From NCBI RefSeq assembly GCF_014652475.1, contig NZ_BMYW01000004.1, forward strand, positions 1-64,000: 64,000 nt of DNA, written 5' to 3'. The notes under the pieces were generated by a model. That model saw only the letters and a list, made by a program, of their open reading frames with translations, made no database searches and was not told the DNA's origin. Origin of the DNA: Vogesella alkaliphila. Lineage in GTDB: Bacteria; Pseudomonadota; Gammaproteobacteria; Burkholderiales; Chromobacteriaceae. The stretch's first letter is position 1. Each line of letters begins with the position of its first letter. Below, piece by piece: positions 7,988 through 16,771 of the stretch. A program made the translations under genes and the position numbers.

Positions 7988-10491
7988 GTGATTTCCAACA
8001 GCAATACGCCCTGTGGGATGAATTCCTGTCGGCTTGGCCCGCCTCACGGCTATCCATGATGACCCTCGAAGAGTACAGCCAGGCAGGCTCAAAGGACAGT
8101 TTCACCTACTGGATCGAATCGCGGCTCGACGAACTGGGTAGCATTTGGGGTGGCTCGTCGTTCAAGTTCGGCGTGTTTTCGCGCAAGGACACCAAGGATA
8201 AGGAGTCCGGAACGAAGCTGAGCTACTCCGACACGCACGGGTGGTATTCAACACTTGGCACAACAGCTGAGGCTGCATTCGTGCAGGTGCGCAGTTTTGT
8301 TGTGCAGGTGGCGGATTGGGCGGTCAAGGGTGATCTGGATTCGATTGAAACCTTTGAGCATCTGGGCGAGGCCTTCAAGTGGAAGATCGCCTTCCACTAC
8401 CAGAACCGGCAGACTCCAGTGATCGTGGATATCTTCAAGCGTGCGCCGCTGGCTGTGTTTGTTGGTGATATCGCAAGCCAGCGAATGGCGGCATTGCAGA
8501 AGTCGGCGCTGGCTCAGCGACAGAACGATATCGGCATCCTAGAGTTCGGGCACCAGATTTGGGAGGCGTGGAGCCAGAAAAACCTGGCGATCTGGAAACT
8601 CTCGCACGGCGATCAGCCATTTACGCCAGCCGAGCGGCAAACTTTCATGGATGACTTGAAAGTGGCCGTACACAAAGACACGGGGAAAGAGCAAGGCAAG
8701 AAGTTCGCTGAGGCCCCTGTTGGCACCCTGTTTTTTCTCTGTCACGGCAACAGCCCACAGCGAATTGGACAGTTCACTTCAGTAGCCACTCCCTGTGACA
8801 AGGGTGATGGGTGGCTTCAACGAGATTACCGCCTGCTCAAGCCTGCCATACGGACAGACCGTTATACGCGGAATTCAAAGTACTGGTCGCCACAAGGCAA
8901 TTCGACATTTTCCCAAGTCGGTGCCCACGATTTGCCAGAATTCGAAACCACTTTCCTCAAGCCATATTTCGGTACGGATCTAGCAGAGCTGGCTGCACTT
9001 TCTGGCGAATTTATCGAAGCGGCAAGCTTGGGGGGCGGAATGTCGCCGACCAAACCGGCACAAGCACTAATCATTGGCACCAAGCCAATTGTCACTTGCT
9101 TCAACCGCATCTACTACGGCCCGCCCGGCACCGGTAAAACGTACACGCTGATGCAACTGCTCAAGCGTGATTACGAGCCACAAGCCGCATCTATCACCAC
9201 TGAGGAATGGCGCACCCAGATCATTGGAGAGAAGATCGCGGTGCTGAAGTGGTGGGAAGGCGCTGCCGCTGCGCTGTACGACTTGGGTGGCAAGGCCAAG
9301 GTGGCGGATATTGCCGAGCATCGCTTCATTCAGGCCATCACCGCCGCCAATGGATCGAATCGCAATGTGCGCCAAACGCTGTGGCGCACATTGCAGAACC
9401 ACACCGTGGATGAATCCACAACGGTGAAGGTGAAAAAACGCCTGAGCCCGGCCGTGTTCGACAAGACGGCTGACTCGGTGTGGCAGTTCGCCGGTGACTG
9501 GCAGGATGCTTGCGCCGACTTGGTCACGCTGGTTTGTCAGCTCAAAGCGGGCCAGCAGGACGCCGCCACGGTACAGCGCTACAGCTTCGTGACCTTCCAT
9601 CAATCCTACGGCTACGAAGAATTTGTTGAGGGATTGCGCCCCGTTCTGAATGGTGATGCCGAGGCGGGCGAAGTGGAATACGAAATTCGCCCCGGCGCGT
9701 TCAAGGAGCTGTGCCGCAAGGCCCGGCAGGCCCCCGACCAACGCTTTGCGATGGTGATCGACGAAATCAACCGGGGCAACATCAGCAAGATCTTTGGTGA
9801 ACTGATCACCCTGATTGAGCCGGACAAGCGCGCCCCACTCGATGGCAGCAAGCCGCCCCTGGAGCTGACACTTGCCTATTCGGGGGAGAAGTTTTCGGTG
9901 CCTTCAAACGTAGACATCATTGGCACGATGAATACAGCGGACCGCTCGCTTGCCTTGCTGGACACTGCCTTGCGCCGACGCTTCGACTTCGTGGCGCTGT
10001 TGCCTGATACCCGCGCCGAGAAAGATGCGGATGATCCGTACAGCGCGCCACTGGCGGGCTTGGTGGTCACCACAGCAAACGGTGCGATTGATGTGGGGCG
10101 GATGCTGGAGCGTATCAACGAACGCATCGAAGCCCTGTACGACCGCGATCACTGTATCGGCCACGCTTATCTCACGGTACTGACCAATGTAGACGATGGT
10201 CATGCCCGCTTTGAAAAATTGGCCGACATCTTCCGCAATCGCATCGTGCCTTTGCTGGAGGAATACTTCTTTGAAGATTGGCGCAAGATTCGGCTGGTAT
10301 TGGGTGACAACCAGAAGTCTGAGCCGGCCCAATTCATCACCGAGAGCGATGCCCACGAACAGCACTTGAGCGACTTGTTCGGCAACGACCATGGCCTGGA
10401 CAGCTACGCCACCAAGCGCCGCTATCAATCGCAATCGTCAGCGTTTGCCAACCCCGCCGCGTACCTTGGCATTTACCAGTCCTTGGCTTGA
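7984..10491 (+). CDS. mcrB: McrB-like AAA+ GTPase of a McrBC restriction system
   Basis: The product has 835 residues. Walker A is GPPGTGKT (379-386), Walker B lies in MVIDEINRGNISKIFGEL (about 590-607), and GTMNTADRS (647-655) with RRRFDF (664-669) are the McrB hallmarks for GTP use and the arginine-finger region. Two parts are unusual. Residues 1-340 form a large N-terminal region in which HGNSPQRIGQF to WLQRDYRLL (about 254-284) looks like an EVE/PUA-type modified-base reader. About 140 residues (400-540) are inserted between Walker A and the next conserved strand. McrB assembles into rings that translocate DNA and drive the McrC nuclease. The gene overlaps hsdS by 4 bp, so the two are co-translated. 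Confidence 0.88.
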   Translation: MSDFQQQYALWDEFLSAWPASRLSMMTLEEYSQAGSKDSFTYWIESRLDELGSIWGGSSFKFGVFSRKDTKDKESGTKLSYSDTHGWYSTLGTTAEAAFVQVRSFVVQVADWAVKGDLDSIETFEHLGEAFKWKIAFHYQNRQTPVIVDIFKRAPLAVFVGDIASQRMAALQKSALAQRQNDIGILEFGHQIWEAWSQKNLAIWKLSHGDQPFTPAERQTFMDDLKVAVHKDTGKEQGKKFAEAPVGTLFFLCHGNSPQRIGQFTSVATPCDKGDGWLQRDYRLLKPAIRTDRYTRNSKYWSPQGNSTFSQVGAHDLPEFETTFLKPYFGTDLAELAALSGEFIEAASLGGGMSPTKPAQALIIGTKPIVTCFNRIYYGPPGTGKTYTLMQLLKRDYEPQAASITTEEWRTQIIGEKIAVLKWWEGAAAALYDLGGKAKVADIAEHRFIQAITAANGSNRNVRQTLWRTLQNHTVDESTTVKVKKRLSPAVFDKTADSVWQFAGDWQDACADLVTLVCQLKAGQQDAATVQRYSFVTFHQSYGYEEFVEGLRPVLNGDAEAGEVEYEIRPGAFKELCRKARQAPDQRFAMVIDEINRGNISKIFGELITLIEPDKRAPLDGSKPPLELTLAYSGEKFSVPSNVDIIGTMNTADRSLALLDTALRRRFDFVALLPDTRAEKDADDPYSAPLAGLVVTTANGAIDVGRMLERINERIEALYDRDHCIGHAYLTVLTNVDDGHARFEKLADIFRNRIVPLLEEYFFEDWRKIRLVLGDNQKSEPAQFITESDAHEQHLSDLFGNDHGLDSYATKRRYQSQSSAFANPAAYLGIYQSLA

Positions 10492-10502
10492 GGAGGGGAT
10501 CA

Positions 10503-11819
10503 ATGTCTGGCACCACGATCTACGAATTTGATGTGCTGGCAGCTGATGCCCCCGGCGTATCCGATACCGTAGGCCTGCGTTCGGTGCCGCCGCAGGTGTT
10601 TGCCTGGCTGGAGTCGCAGGCCCTGAGCCTGGCCGAAGTGGGCGAAATCGCGTGGCTGCGACTGTCTCAACGGCGAGGTCGGTGGGCCGTACAGGTGGCC
10701 AGTTTCGTGGGCGTGATCCGGGCGCCGGATGGGTATCAGATCGAGGTGTTACCCAAAGTCGCCAAGGCCATCGGCGGCGGGGATGATGAGGCGCGTGAGC
10801 TGCTGATTGAAATGCTTCGTTGCCTGGGTGGCTTTCGCCATATCCAGACCGACAGCGCCCAGCTGGTGGCCACCCGCATGCCGTTGCTCGAGGTGTTCAT
10901 CGGTGAGTTCCTGCGGGCCGTGGAGCACCTTGTCAAACGCGGCCTGCGCAGTGATTACAACCCGCAGCAAGACAATCTGTTTGCCTTGCGCGGCAAGTTG
11001 CAGATGGCAACGCACCTGCGACGCAACCTGTGTCGCCGCGACCGCTTTTTTGCGGAGTTCGACGAGTTTTCACCTGACCGGCCAGAAAACCGTCTGTTGC
11101 ACGCGGCATTGCGGCGCGCGCTGGCCTGGACAACCTCGCAGACCCATCAGCAACTGGCACGCGAGCTGTGCTTTGTGTTTGCCGAGGTGCCTGCATCACA
11201 GCATCCCTCTGCGGACTTCCAGCGGGTCCGCTTGGATCGCGGCATGGCGCACTACGACGGGGCCCTTGCGTGGGCGCGATTGATTCTGGAAGACAAATCA
11301 CCACTCACCGGCGCAGGCGGTCATCGGGCGCCATCTCTGCTGTTTCCGATGGAGGCAGTATTCGAGGCCTTCGTCGCCAAGCACCTTGCTCGGCAACTTG
11401 GGCAGGGGCTCACACTGCGCACGCAGGCTCGCAGCCTGTCGTTGGTCAGGCATCTTGAGAAAGACTGGTTCCGCCTCAAGCCAGATCTGCTGGTGCAGGC
11501 ATCGAAAGTAAATCGCTTGGTGCTGGACACCAAGTGGAAGCTGATCGATAGCCAGCAGGCCACAGGTTCGGAAAAATACGGGCTGGACCAAGGGGACTTC
11601 TATCAGCTCCACGCCTATGGCCAGAACTATCTCGACGGCGATGGTGATGTGGTATTGATCTACCCGAAAACGGACGTCTTCAACAAGGCCCTGCCAGTGT
11701 TCAAATTCCCAAAATCATCAGGACTGCGGCTGTGGGTACTACCGTTCTGCCTGAGGGACAAGCGATTGCTGTTGCCGCCGTGCGGCAGCCTGGGTGCGCT
11801 TTTCTTAAATGCGCAGTGA
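10503..11819 (+). CDS. mcrC: McrC-like PD-(D/E)xK nuclease subunit
   Basis: ATG 10503 was chosen because AGGAGG lies just upstream and the mcrB stop is 12 bp before it; a TTG at 10488 is less likely. The 438-residue product has the McrC layout: an N-terminal beta-rich region that contacts McrB, a helical middle containing NPQQDNLFALRGKLQ, and a C-terminal nuclease core with KPDLLV (D328) and LVLDTKWK (D342, K344). Asp replaces Glu in the second position, as is common in McrC. It is the last gene of the restriction operon; the next gene converges on it after 19 bp. Confidence 0.88.
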   Translation: MSGTTIYEFDVLAADAPGVSDTVGLRSVPPQVFAWLESQALSLAEVGEIAWLRLSQRRGRWAVQVASFVGVIRAPDGYQIEVLPKVAKAIGGGDDEARELLIEMLRCLGGFRHIQTDSAQLVATRMPLLEVFIGEFLRAVEHLVKRGLRSDYNPQQDNLFALRGKLQMATHLRRNLCRRDRFFAEFDEFSPDRPENRLLHAALRRALAWTTSQTHQQLARELCFVFAEVPASQHPSADFQRVRLDRGMAHYDGALAWARLILEDKSPLTGAGGHRAPSLLFPMEAVFEAFVAKHLARQLGQGLTLRTQARSLSLVRHLEKDWFRLKPDLLVQASKVNRLVLDTKWKLIDSQQATGSEKYGLDQGDFYQLHAYGQNYLDGDGDVVLIYPKTDVFNKALPVFKFPKSSGLRLWVLPFCLRDKRLLLPPCGSLGALFLNAQ

Positions 11820-11838
11820 GTCTCCTCAGATTTCGTAG

Positions 11839-12363
11839 TCACTTCAGCATCAGCTTGATCTTGCAAACAACTCTTCTGGGCGGAGTGGCCGAATGACAGA
11901 AATGGCCGAGTTGGAGACGGTCAGACCAGCTACCCTTAAGCCAAAAGTGAAGAGGAGCGGCGGGGTCATTCTGCAATTTTGTTAGCTTGGGTGGATTGAG
12001 GGCATTCCATTCATCGCAAGCAACATCCAGTGCATTTGCTAACTGCATGCTTCGTTCGTAGCGATAGAGGCCGTGACCAGAAACTATATCGATCAGAGTG
12101 GAAAATATGCCGGTAGTCCCATTGCATCTAGTCGAGGCACCATAAACGCGATCGTTAATATTTTCTTTATTCCATCCCGCGATTTTTAGCTTCTCAAATA
12201 CTGTGCGTTCAATTTGCTTTTTGGCGTATTCGACTTTTTCCGGGCTTTTCGGCCCACCATTTTTCCATGTCTTGACGTCGACACCGCTAAGGTCGGCTAG
12301 TATACTTGATAATTTTTTGCCGTAGATATCTTGAAGGAGTAGCGTGCCAATCGATGCGAGCAT
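11839..12363 (-). CDS. Hypothetical protein
   Basis: A 174-residue product with no family I recognise. The N-terminal part (LLQDIYGKKLSSILADLSGV and VEYAKKQIERTVFEKLKIAGW) has normal protein composition and looks helical. The last 40 residues are less convincing and may be a changed tail. It is transcribed towards mcrC, with only 19 bp between the two stops. AT content is higher than in the restriction genes, which suggests a separate origin. Confidence 0.5.
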   Translation of the reverse strand: MLASIGTLLLQDIYGKKLSSILADLSGVDVKTWKNGGPKSPEKVEYAKKQIERTVFEKLKIAGWNKENINDRVYGASTRCNGTTGIFSTLIDIVSGHGLYRYERSMQLANALDVACDEWNALNPPKLTKLQNDPAAPLHFWLKGSWSDRLQLGHFCHSATPPRRVVCKIKLMLK

Positions 12364-12645
12364 GGAAAGTTTCCCATTCTTTAATTGGGGTGCGAGAAAA
12401 TAGCCTAACAGGTGGCTTCGATACGTGATCTCGTTCTCTCATCTCTGTACATATGCACGTATCGGCAGTCGGGGAGTATGTTATTTTTGGGCGATTCTAG
12501 TCTGAAAGTCAATAGGCTAAGATGAAGCACAAGTCACCAAACGGTATGACCGCCAAGCCATTGAGTATCAGGTTTTAACGGGATGCTTAGGTGGCTGTGG
12601 CACTGCCTGTGCATTGCACGACACATGAGTTTATTCTCGATTAGT

Positions 12646-12800
12646 TTAAAGGATGAGTCCGCATGTAAAGCTCAGGCAGGGTAATGTCTTTAAATTGATC
12701 GAATATAATCCAATTTTTGTATCTAGGCTCCCATCGTCCACGATCACGAAAAATCGCCTCCACAATGCGATGAGTTGGCTCGTCAAAGCGGGGTGTTGTG
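12646..12800 (-). pseudogene. Truncated copy of the 3' end of the CoiA-like gene at 13590-14462
   Basis: On the minus strand one frame reads RFDEPTHRIVEAIFRDRGRW followed by EPRYKNWIIFDQFKDI. The end of the CoiA-like protein reads RFDEPTRRIVEAICRGRGRW and EPRYNNWIIFERFKDI. The two nucleotide stretches are also clearly related. The copy loses similarity upstream of about 12800 and has no start, so it is a remnant. The only long frame through this region is a different, out-of-phase one and is not the gene. Confidence 0.75.
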
Positions 12801-12855
12801 GGTATATCCTAAGGTGCAAAAAATCTACATAGCCGCGTTGACCTGGCGATAGAGA

Positions 12856-13440
12856 ATGACCATGCGAGTTTTCATTGCTGGCTCGATGAACATCAAACAC
12901 CTTGATCCCAAGGTCAAGGAGCGCATCGACAACATCGTGGCACAGGACTTTGAGATCGTTGTTGGCGATGCCGGCGGAGCTGACACGTTGGTCCAATGGC
13001 ACCTATTCAACCACGGCACGACGAGGACAACTGTCTTCTGTAGCGGTGAGCAGCCCAGAAACAACGTGGGCCACTGGCCCGTTCAGTACGTCGAGACAAA
13101 CCACTCTAAGGGATCGCGTGCGTTCTTCACCGCCAAAGACATCCGCATGGCAGAGGTGGCGGACATCGGCTTGATGATCTGGGATACGAGAAGCACGGGT
13201 ACGCTCAGCAACGTCATAGAACTTCTGGCGCGCAAGAAGAAGTCTGTCGTTTTCGTGAACAAGGCAAAGGTCTTCAAGAACATCGGGACTATCGAACAGC
13301 TCGAGGAACTGCTCTCGTATATGTCGGAATACGCCAAGAAGAAGGCTGACGAGAAGATCAGGCTGTTCGATCGGATTAACGAGCTGAAGCATGAACAGAT
13401 GCAGATATACGTCTGCAATAGACAGCACTCGGATGAATAG
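12856..13440 (+). CDS. SLOG-superfamily nucleotide-binding protein
   Basis: The 194-residue product starts MTMRVFIAGS, a short Rossmann-type beta strand and loop. VVGDAGGADTLVQWHL and VADIGLMIWDTRSTGTLSNV are the two conserved nucleotide-handling elements of SLOG (DprA/LOG/YspA-like) domains. The C-terminal 55 residues are charged and helical. SLOG domains bind or process nucleotide ligands and occur as sensors or effectors in Thoeris, CBASS and related systems. Here no membrane or toxin domain is attached, so it would act as a stand-alone sensor or enzyme. It lies between the two CoiA-like copies and may have been inserted together with one of them. Confidence 0.7.
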   Translation: MTMRVFIAGSMNIKHLDPKVKERIDNIVAQDFEIVVGDAGGADTLVQWHLFNHGTTRTTVFCSGEQPRNNVGHWPVQYVETNHSKGSRAFFTAKDIRMAEVADIGLMIWDTRSTGTLSNVIELLARKKKSVVFVNKAKVFKNIGTIEQLEELLSYMSEYAKKKADEKIRLFDRINELKHEQMQIYVCNRQHSDE

Positions 13441-13589
13441 GGGAATAGCTTGAATTTAAGGAACTTAAACCATCCATATTATCGCTCAGTCTCTCGCTGC
13501 GAACTCCACGCCGCCCGCATCACTTGCGCATCCTCGATGTGAATGATGTAGGCGACGATAAAAGCGCATTAAATAAATCAAGCCAGCAC

Positions 13590-14462
13590 TCAATTCATGG
13601 GCCGTGCAAGCCGGGATAACTCCATCAAGACAATATCTTTAAATCGTTCGAAGATAATCCAGTTGTTATACCTCGGCTCCCAGCGTCCTCGACCACGACA
13701 AATCGCCTCCACAATGCGACGAGTGGGCTCATCAAAGCGGTGATAAACCGAGTAATTGCCATAGGGCAAGCGTCTGAACCAGATCCATATATTGCCGACT
13801 GCAAAGCGTTGCACATCAGGCCATGGGTCTAACTGGACAGGCTGGAGCATCAGGCTGTCTTGCTTGTTCTCTGCCGCAACCGGGTCCGCACTCATTTCAA
13901 TCCACTTACGCCTGGCCAGATCGAACAACACAGTATCTTCCAGCTCGTTCCAGGCCCACGGTAGGGCGACCATATCGCTCAGATCAATCTCAAGTGTAGG
14001 CAGCTCCAGTTGGCCTAACTTGGCAGCTTTTTCGTCATCGACCTTGTGATGCACAGCAATCTCAATAGCAAACGTCCCTTGCAAGGACTCTACATAACAG
14101 TCGACAACTACATCACCGGCATCCGCCTCCAAGCGCTGCTCAAGCAGCACTTTTGTCAGATTTAGGTCGGTATCTTGTTGCAGGGAGAGTTGGCCGGCAG
14201 GGGTTTTGAGACGGCGAAATTCCAACACAACCTGTTTAGCGGCTTGATGCAAGGCTGTTTCAGCACATCCTTGAGGATCAGTACCAGCCTCATGGGCAAA
14301 GTGATGGGTTTTCTCGCGACCAGCATTCTTTGCAATCAATCGCTTATGGCATCCGGGACAGATGCACTCGCAACTCAAACCGGTTGGCATATCATCTACA
14401 TGGACCATGCGGCCGTCGTCAGCGAGGGCGAAGGTCATCATCGGTTGGGTGTGGCTGGTCAT
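13590..14462 (-). CDS. CoiA-like protein (competence/nuclease family)
   Basis: The product has 290 residues. The N-terminal part has CECICPGCHKRLIAK, a zinc-ribbon-like pair, followed by KTHHFAHEAG and CAETALHQAAKQVVLEF, the typical start of CoiA proteins. Next, DVVVDCYVE and FAIEIAVHHKVDDEKAAKL match the nuclease-like core (an E-x-A variant of PD-(D/E)xK). CoiA proteins in Gram-positive bacteria help process DNA during transformation; stand-alone relatives in islands of proteobacteria are not well understood. It is divergent from the membrane protein gene at 14559. A truncated copy of its end is at 12646-12800. Confidence 0.75.
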   Translation of the reverse strand: MTSHTQPMMTFALADDGRMVHVDDMPTGLSCECICPGCHKRLIAKNAGREKTHHFAHEAGTDPQGCAETALHQAAKQVVLEFRRLKTPAGQLSLQQDTDLNLTKVLLEQRLEADAGDVVVDCYVESLQGTFAIEIAVHHKVDDEKAAKLGQLELPTLEIDLSDMVALPWAWNELEDTVLFDLARRKWIEMSADPVAAENKQDSLMLQPVQLDPWPDVQRFAVGNIWIWFRRLPYGNYSVYHRFDEPTRRIVEAICRGRGRWEPRYNNWIIFERFKDIVLMELSRLARPMN

Positions 14463-14558
14463 GGTGTTGACTCCTGAGCGTTGAACACAGAAGTCACGCT
14501 AGAGGCAGATATGCGGTTAGAATAGTCTCAAATCGTCATAAAACTGTTTTGGACAGTT

Positions 14559-15593
14559 ATGGAAACGTTTGAAAAGCAAGAAGAAATGATGATCGACGTG
14601 GGGCCGGTGGGTACGCAAGACTATCAGTCTGGGCTGCTATGCCTGCAGGGTTTCCTTCTGCATGTGCGAAAGGCCACGAAGCCGTATCGAGTGTTGCAGG
14701 CATGGCTGGACTATGAAATCCAACGTGTCAGGGAGGGACATGACTCCACACCATATGAAGCAGAGAACCTCCGGGCCTGCTTGGGCGAGGTTAGCGACAA
14801 GTCTGCATCGGGGTGGCTGGCCCCGATCTGGAAGGTCTTGCAAGATTTTGATGAAATCCACGGTGACGGTTTAAGAAGCTGGGCTGCCCAACATGACTAC
14901 TCGGGTTTTTGCCTGCCTGCCAAGCAGGCCAGCCCTGGCGGATCTGGCAACACCTCTAAGTATTTCTTCCACTACATCGCTGTTACCCAAAAGCAAACTG
15001 CTCCCAGTCAGTCAGGGCCACCCACAGCAGGCATCACGATTCAGTACATCATGGACACCCAGATTCAACCCGCCTGGTGGGTTGGGTGGTTCCTTAAGTC
15101 AGGGTACAAGCTGTATGGCTGGAAAAAATGGGTTTTTCTCGCGTACTGCTTGATCACCTTCATTACCGTCGGTGGCTACCTCCTGCTGTCTTTTCTCTCG
15201 ATAGTTTATGACCAACATAGCTTTTCTGATTTTATTAAATTAGTTGGCTCATCTGTCGGTGTAGGTATCATTGGCTACCTTTGTCTTGGGCCTTATGTTC
15301 GGCTTGCCAACTGGCGCATTACGATGGCCCCGCTGCTATTCACGGCATTCAACGAGGTAGACCACGCACAACTGGAGTTGGTGACTCTTTCAGAGGATCC
15401 ATCTGGTGCGAAAAGAGAGATGCATTTGGTACGTTATAGCGCACAGTGCCCAATCTGTTCGGCTCGGGTTCTATTGAGAAGGGGAGGGCGTCAGTTTCCA
15501 AATAGACTGGTCGGGCGTTGTGAAGAGTCACCTGCTGAGCATGTTTTTAGTTTTGACAGGGTCGGTGGGCGTGGCCAAATTATGAGGCTTTGA
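14559..15593 (+). CDS. Two-helix membrane protein with C-terminal zinc-ribbon-like part
   Basis: A 344-residue product I do not recognise. Residues 1-180 are soluble. Two hydrophobic segments follow at about 193-217 (VFLAYCLITFITVGGYLLLS) and 228-250 (VGSSVGVGIIGYLCLGPYV). The cytoplasmic or periplasmic tail has CPICSARVLLRRGG and a later Cys (GRCEE), which could bind zinc. It stands alone in a defence-rich stretch. Membrane proteins with a soluble sensor part are often effectors of abortive systems, but nothing else here supports that. Confidence 0.65.
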   Translation: METFEKQEEMMIDVGPVGTQDYQSGLLCLQGFLLHVRKATKPYRVLQAWLDYEIQRVREGHDSTPYEAENLRACLGEVSDKSASGWLAPIWKVLQDFDEIHGDGLRSWAAQHDYSGFCLPAKQASPGGSGNTSKYFFHYIAVTQKQTAPSQSGPPTAGITIQYIMDTQIQPAWWVGWFLKSGYKLYGWKKWVFLAYCLITFITVGGYLLLSFLSIVYDQHSFSDFIKLVGSSVGVGIIGYLCLGPYVRLANWRITMAPLLFTAFNEVDHAQLELVTLSEDPSGAKREMHLVRYSAQCPICSARVLLRRGGRQFPNRLVGRCEESPAEHVFSFDRVGGRGQIMRL

Positions 15594-15781
15594 TTAAGCA
15601 TGCTTGACTAACACCAGATTACTCTCAGAGGCATCGTGGGCTACGGCGGCTCTTCAAGTTACGTCTCCATTGTTCCATCATGCATTAGAGGGCAGTGCCA
15701 AGCGGAATCTGGGGGCAATACGCCAGACAGTCTCGGCCCTTGTGGTATTTTCGAATGTCTTAATAATATTAAAGGAGCATC

Positions 15782-16264
15782 ATGAGCATTGTGATCAGGT
15801 CGGGCAAACAAGGAGATATGCCTTGGATCGTTGCCCTGCTACAAGAAGGCGCTCAACAGGGGCATTTCGGCCCCACCATCGCGAACCAAGCGGCCCCTCT
15901 TTTGAACGCGATTTTTAACGGCGGCGGCTTCATGATGATGAAGCTCCGGGGCGGGATTCAGGCCCCCTGTTTTGTTACAGCAGCGGTCCTGGTTGCCGAG
16001 ATCGATGGGACCCCTGCGTCGTTCCTGATCCCCCTGAAAGATGGGAATGAAGTGGAACTACATCTGGCTGGGACTCGTAAGCAGTTTCGGCGAAATGGGT
16101 GTTTCAGGGAGCTGACGCGCCATGAAGTCGGCAAACACACTACGAAAGTGAAAATCTTCGCCCGCTGCTACAAGAAATCAACTTGGGCAGTCGAGGCCTT
16201 AAAGAAAGAGAACTTTGAGATCACCAAGAGCGGTGATCCATTGGAATTGTCATTGTCTCGCTAA
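15782..16264 (+). CDS. GNAT-like acetyltransferase
   Basis: A 160-residue product. MSIVIRSGKQGDMPWIVAL is a common N-terminal beginning of GNAT proteins. FVTAAVLVAEIDG and VELHLAGTRKQFRRNGCFREL would be strands 2-4 and the acetyl-CoA pyrophosphate loop (Q/R-x-x-G/N-x-G/C form), and AVEALKKENFEI resembles the C-terminal part. The substrate is unknown. AAGGAG lies seven bases before the ATG. The gene is followed by a small gene after 20 bp and is probably co-transcribed with it. Confidence 0.6.
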   Translation: MSIVIRSGKQGDMPWIVALLQEGAQQGHFGPTIANQAAPLLNAIFNGGGFMMMKLRGGIQAPCFVTAAVLVAEIDGTPASFLIPLKDGNEVELHLAGTRKQFRRNGCFRELTRHEVGKHTTKVKIFARCYKKSTWAVEALKKENFEITKSGDPLELSLSR

Positions 16265-16284
16265 AACCGTCAAAGGGATCTTCT

Positions 16285-16545
16285 ATGTTCTCGTGGCTAA
16301 ATTGGATCAAGGACAAGCAAAAACAGAAGCGCATGGAGAAGTTCGCTGAGGAGAGGCGATTCGAGCTCAATGGAGAATATGGCTTCAGTGTTGACGGTCT
16401 ACTTGTCCGGGAGTTCGGGTACCTACTTTGCTATGTCACGCAGGGGAAGCATGACTCTTTCCTGAAATTTGATGAAATTGCAGACGATTTTACCGCCATC
16501 AATGGTGCCATTGTCATCGAAATGAAGCGCGACATTCCTCGCTAA
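16285..16545 (+). CDS. Small hypothetical protein, possibly truncated by an in-frame stop
   Basis: An 86-residue charged protein starting MFSWLNWIKDKQKQKRMEKF, of unknown function. It ends at TAA 16543-16545, but the same frame then continues for 44 codons to TGA at 16678-16680 with good protein composition (ATHEDAIRNLKNLQYIVKCI and LAKQLGLPANPEFN). The full gene was therefore probably about 131 codons long and has taken a nonsense mutation. It follows the GNAT-like gene by 20 bp, with AAGGGATC before the ATG. Confidence 0.6.
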   Translation: MFSWLNWIKDKQKQKRMEKFAEERRFELNGEYGFSVDGLLVREFGYLLCYVTQGKHDSFLKFDEIADDFTAINGAIVIEMKRDIPR

Positions 16546-16771
16546 GAAGAAGTTAATTTTGCCACTCACGAAGATGCAATTCGGAATTTGAAAAATCTCC
16601 AATACATCGTGAAATGTATCGCCGATTACGCCGATCTCGCCAAACAGCTCGGACTGCCCGCAAACCCTGAATTTAATTGATGCAAAGTAACAGTGGTATG
16701 CCCAAGCAAACGCTAGGCTAGCTTATAAATAATTGACTAGAAACCGCACGTGATCATCGCCGGAGTTGCCG

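Noticed and set aside
12646-13002. A 118-codon minus-strand frame
   Set aside because: It runs out of phase with the CoiA-like remnant and overlaps the SLOG gene; the other frame shows the true homology.
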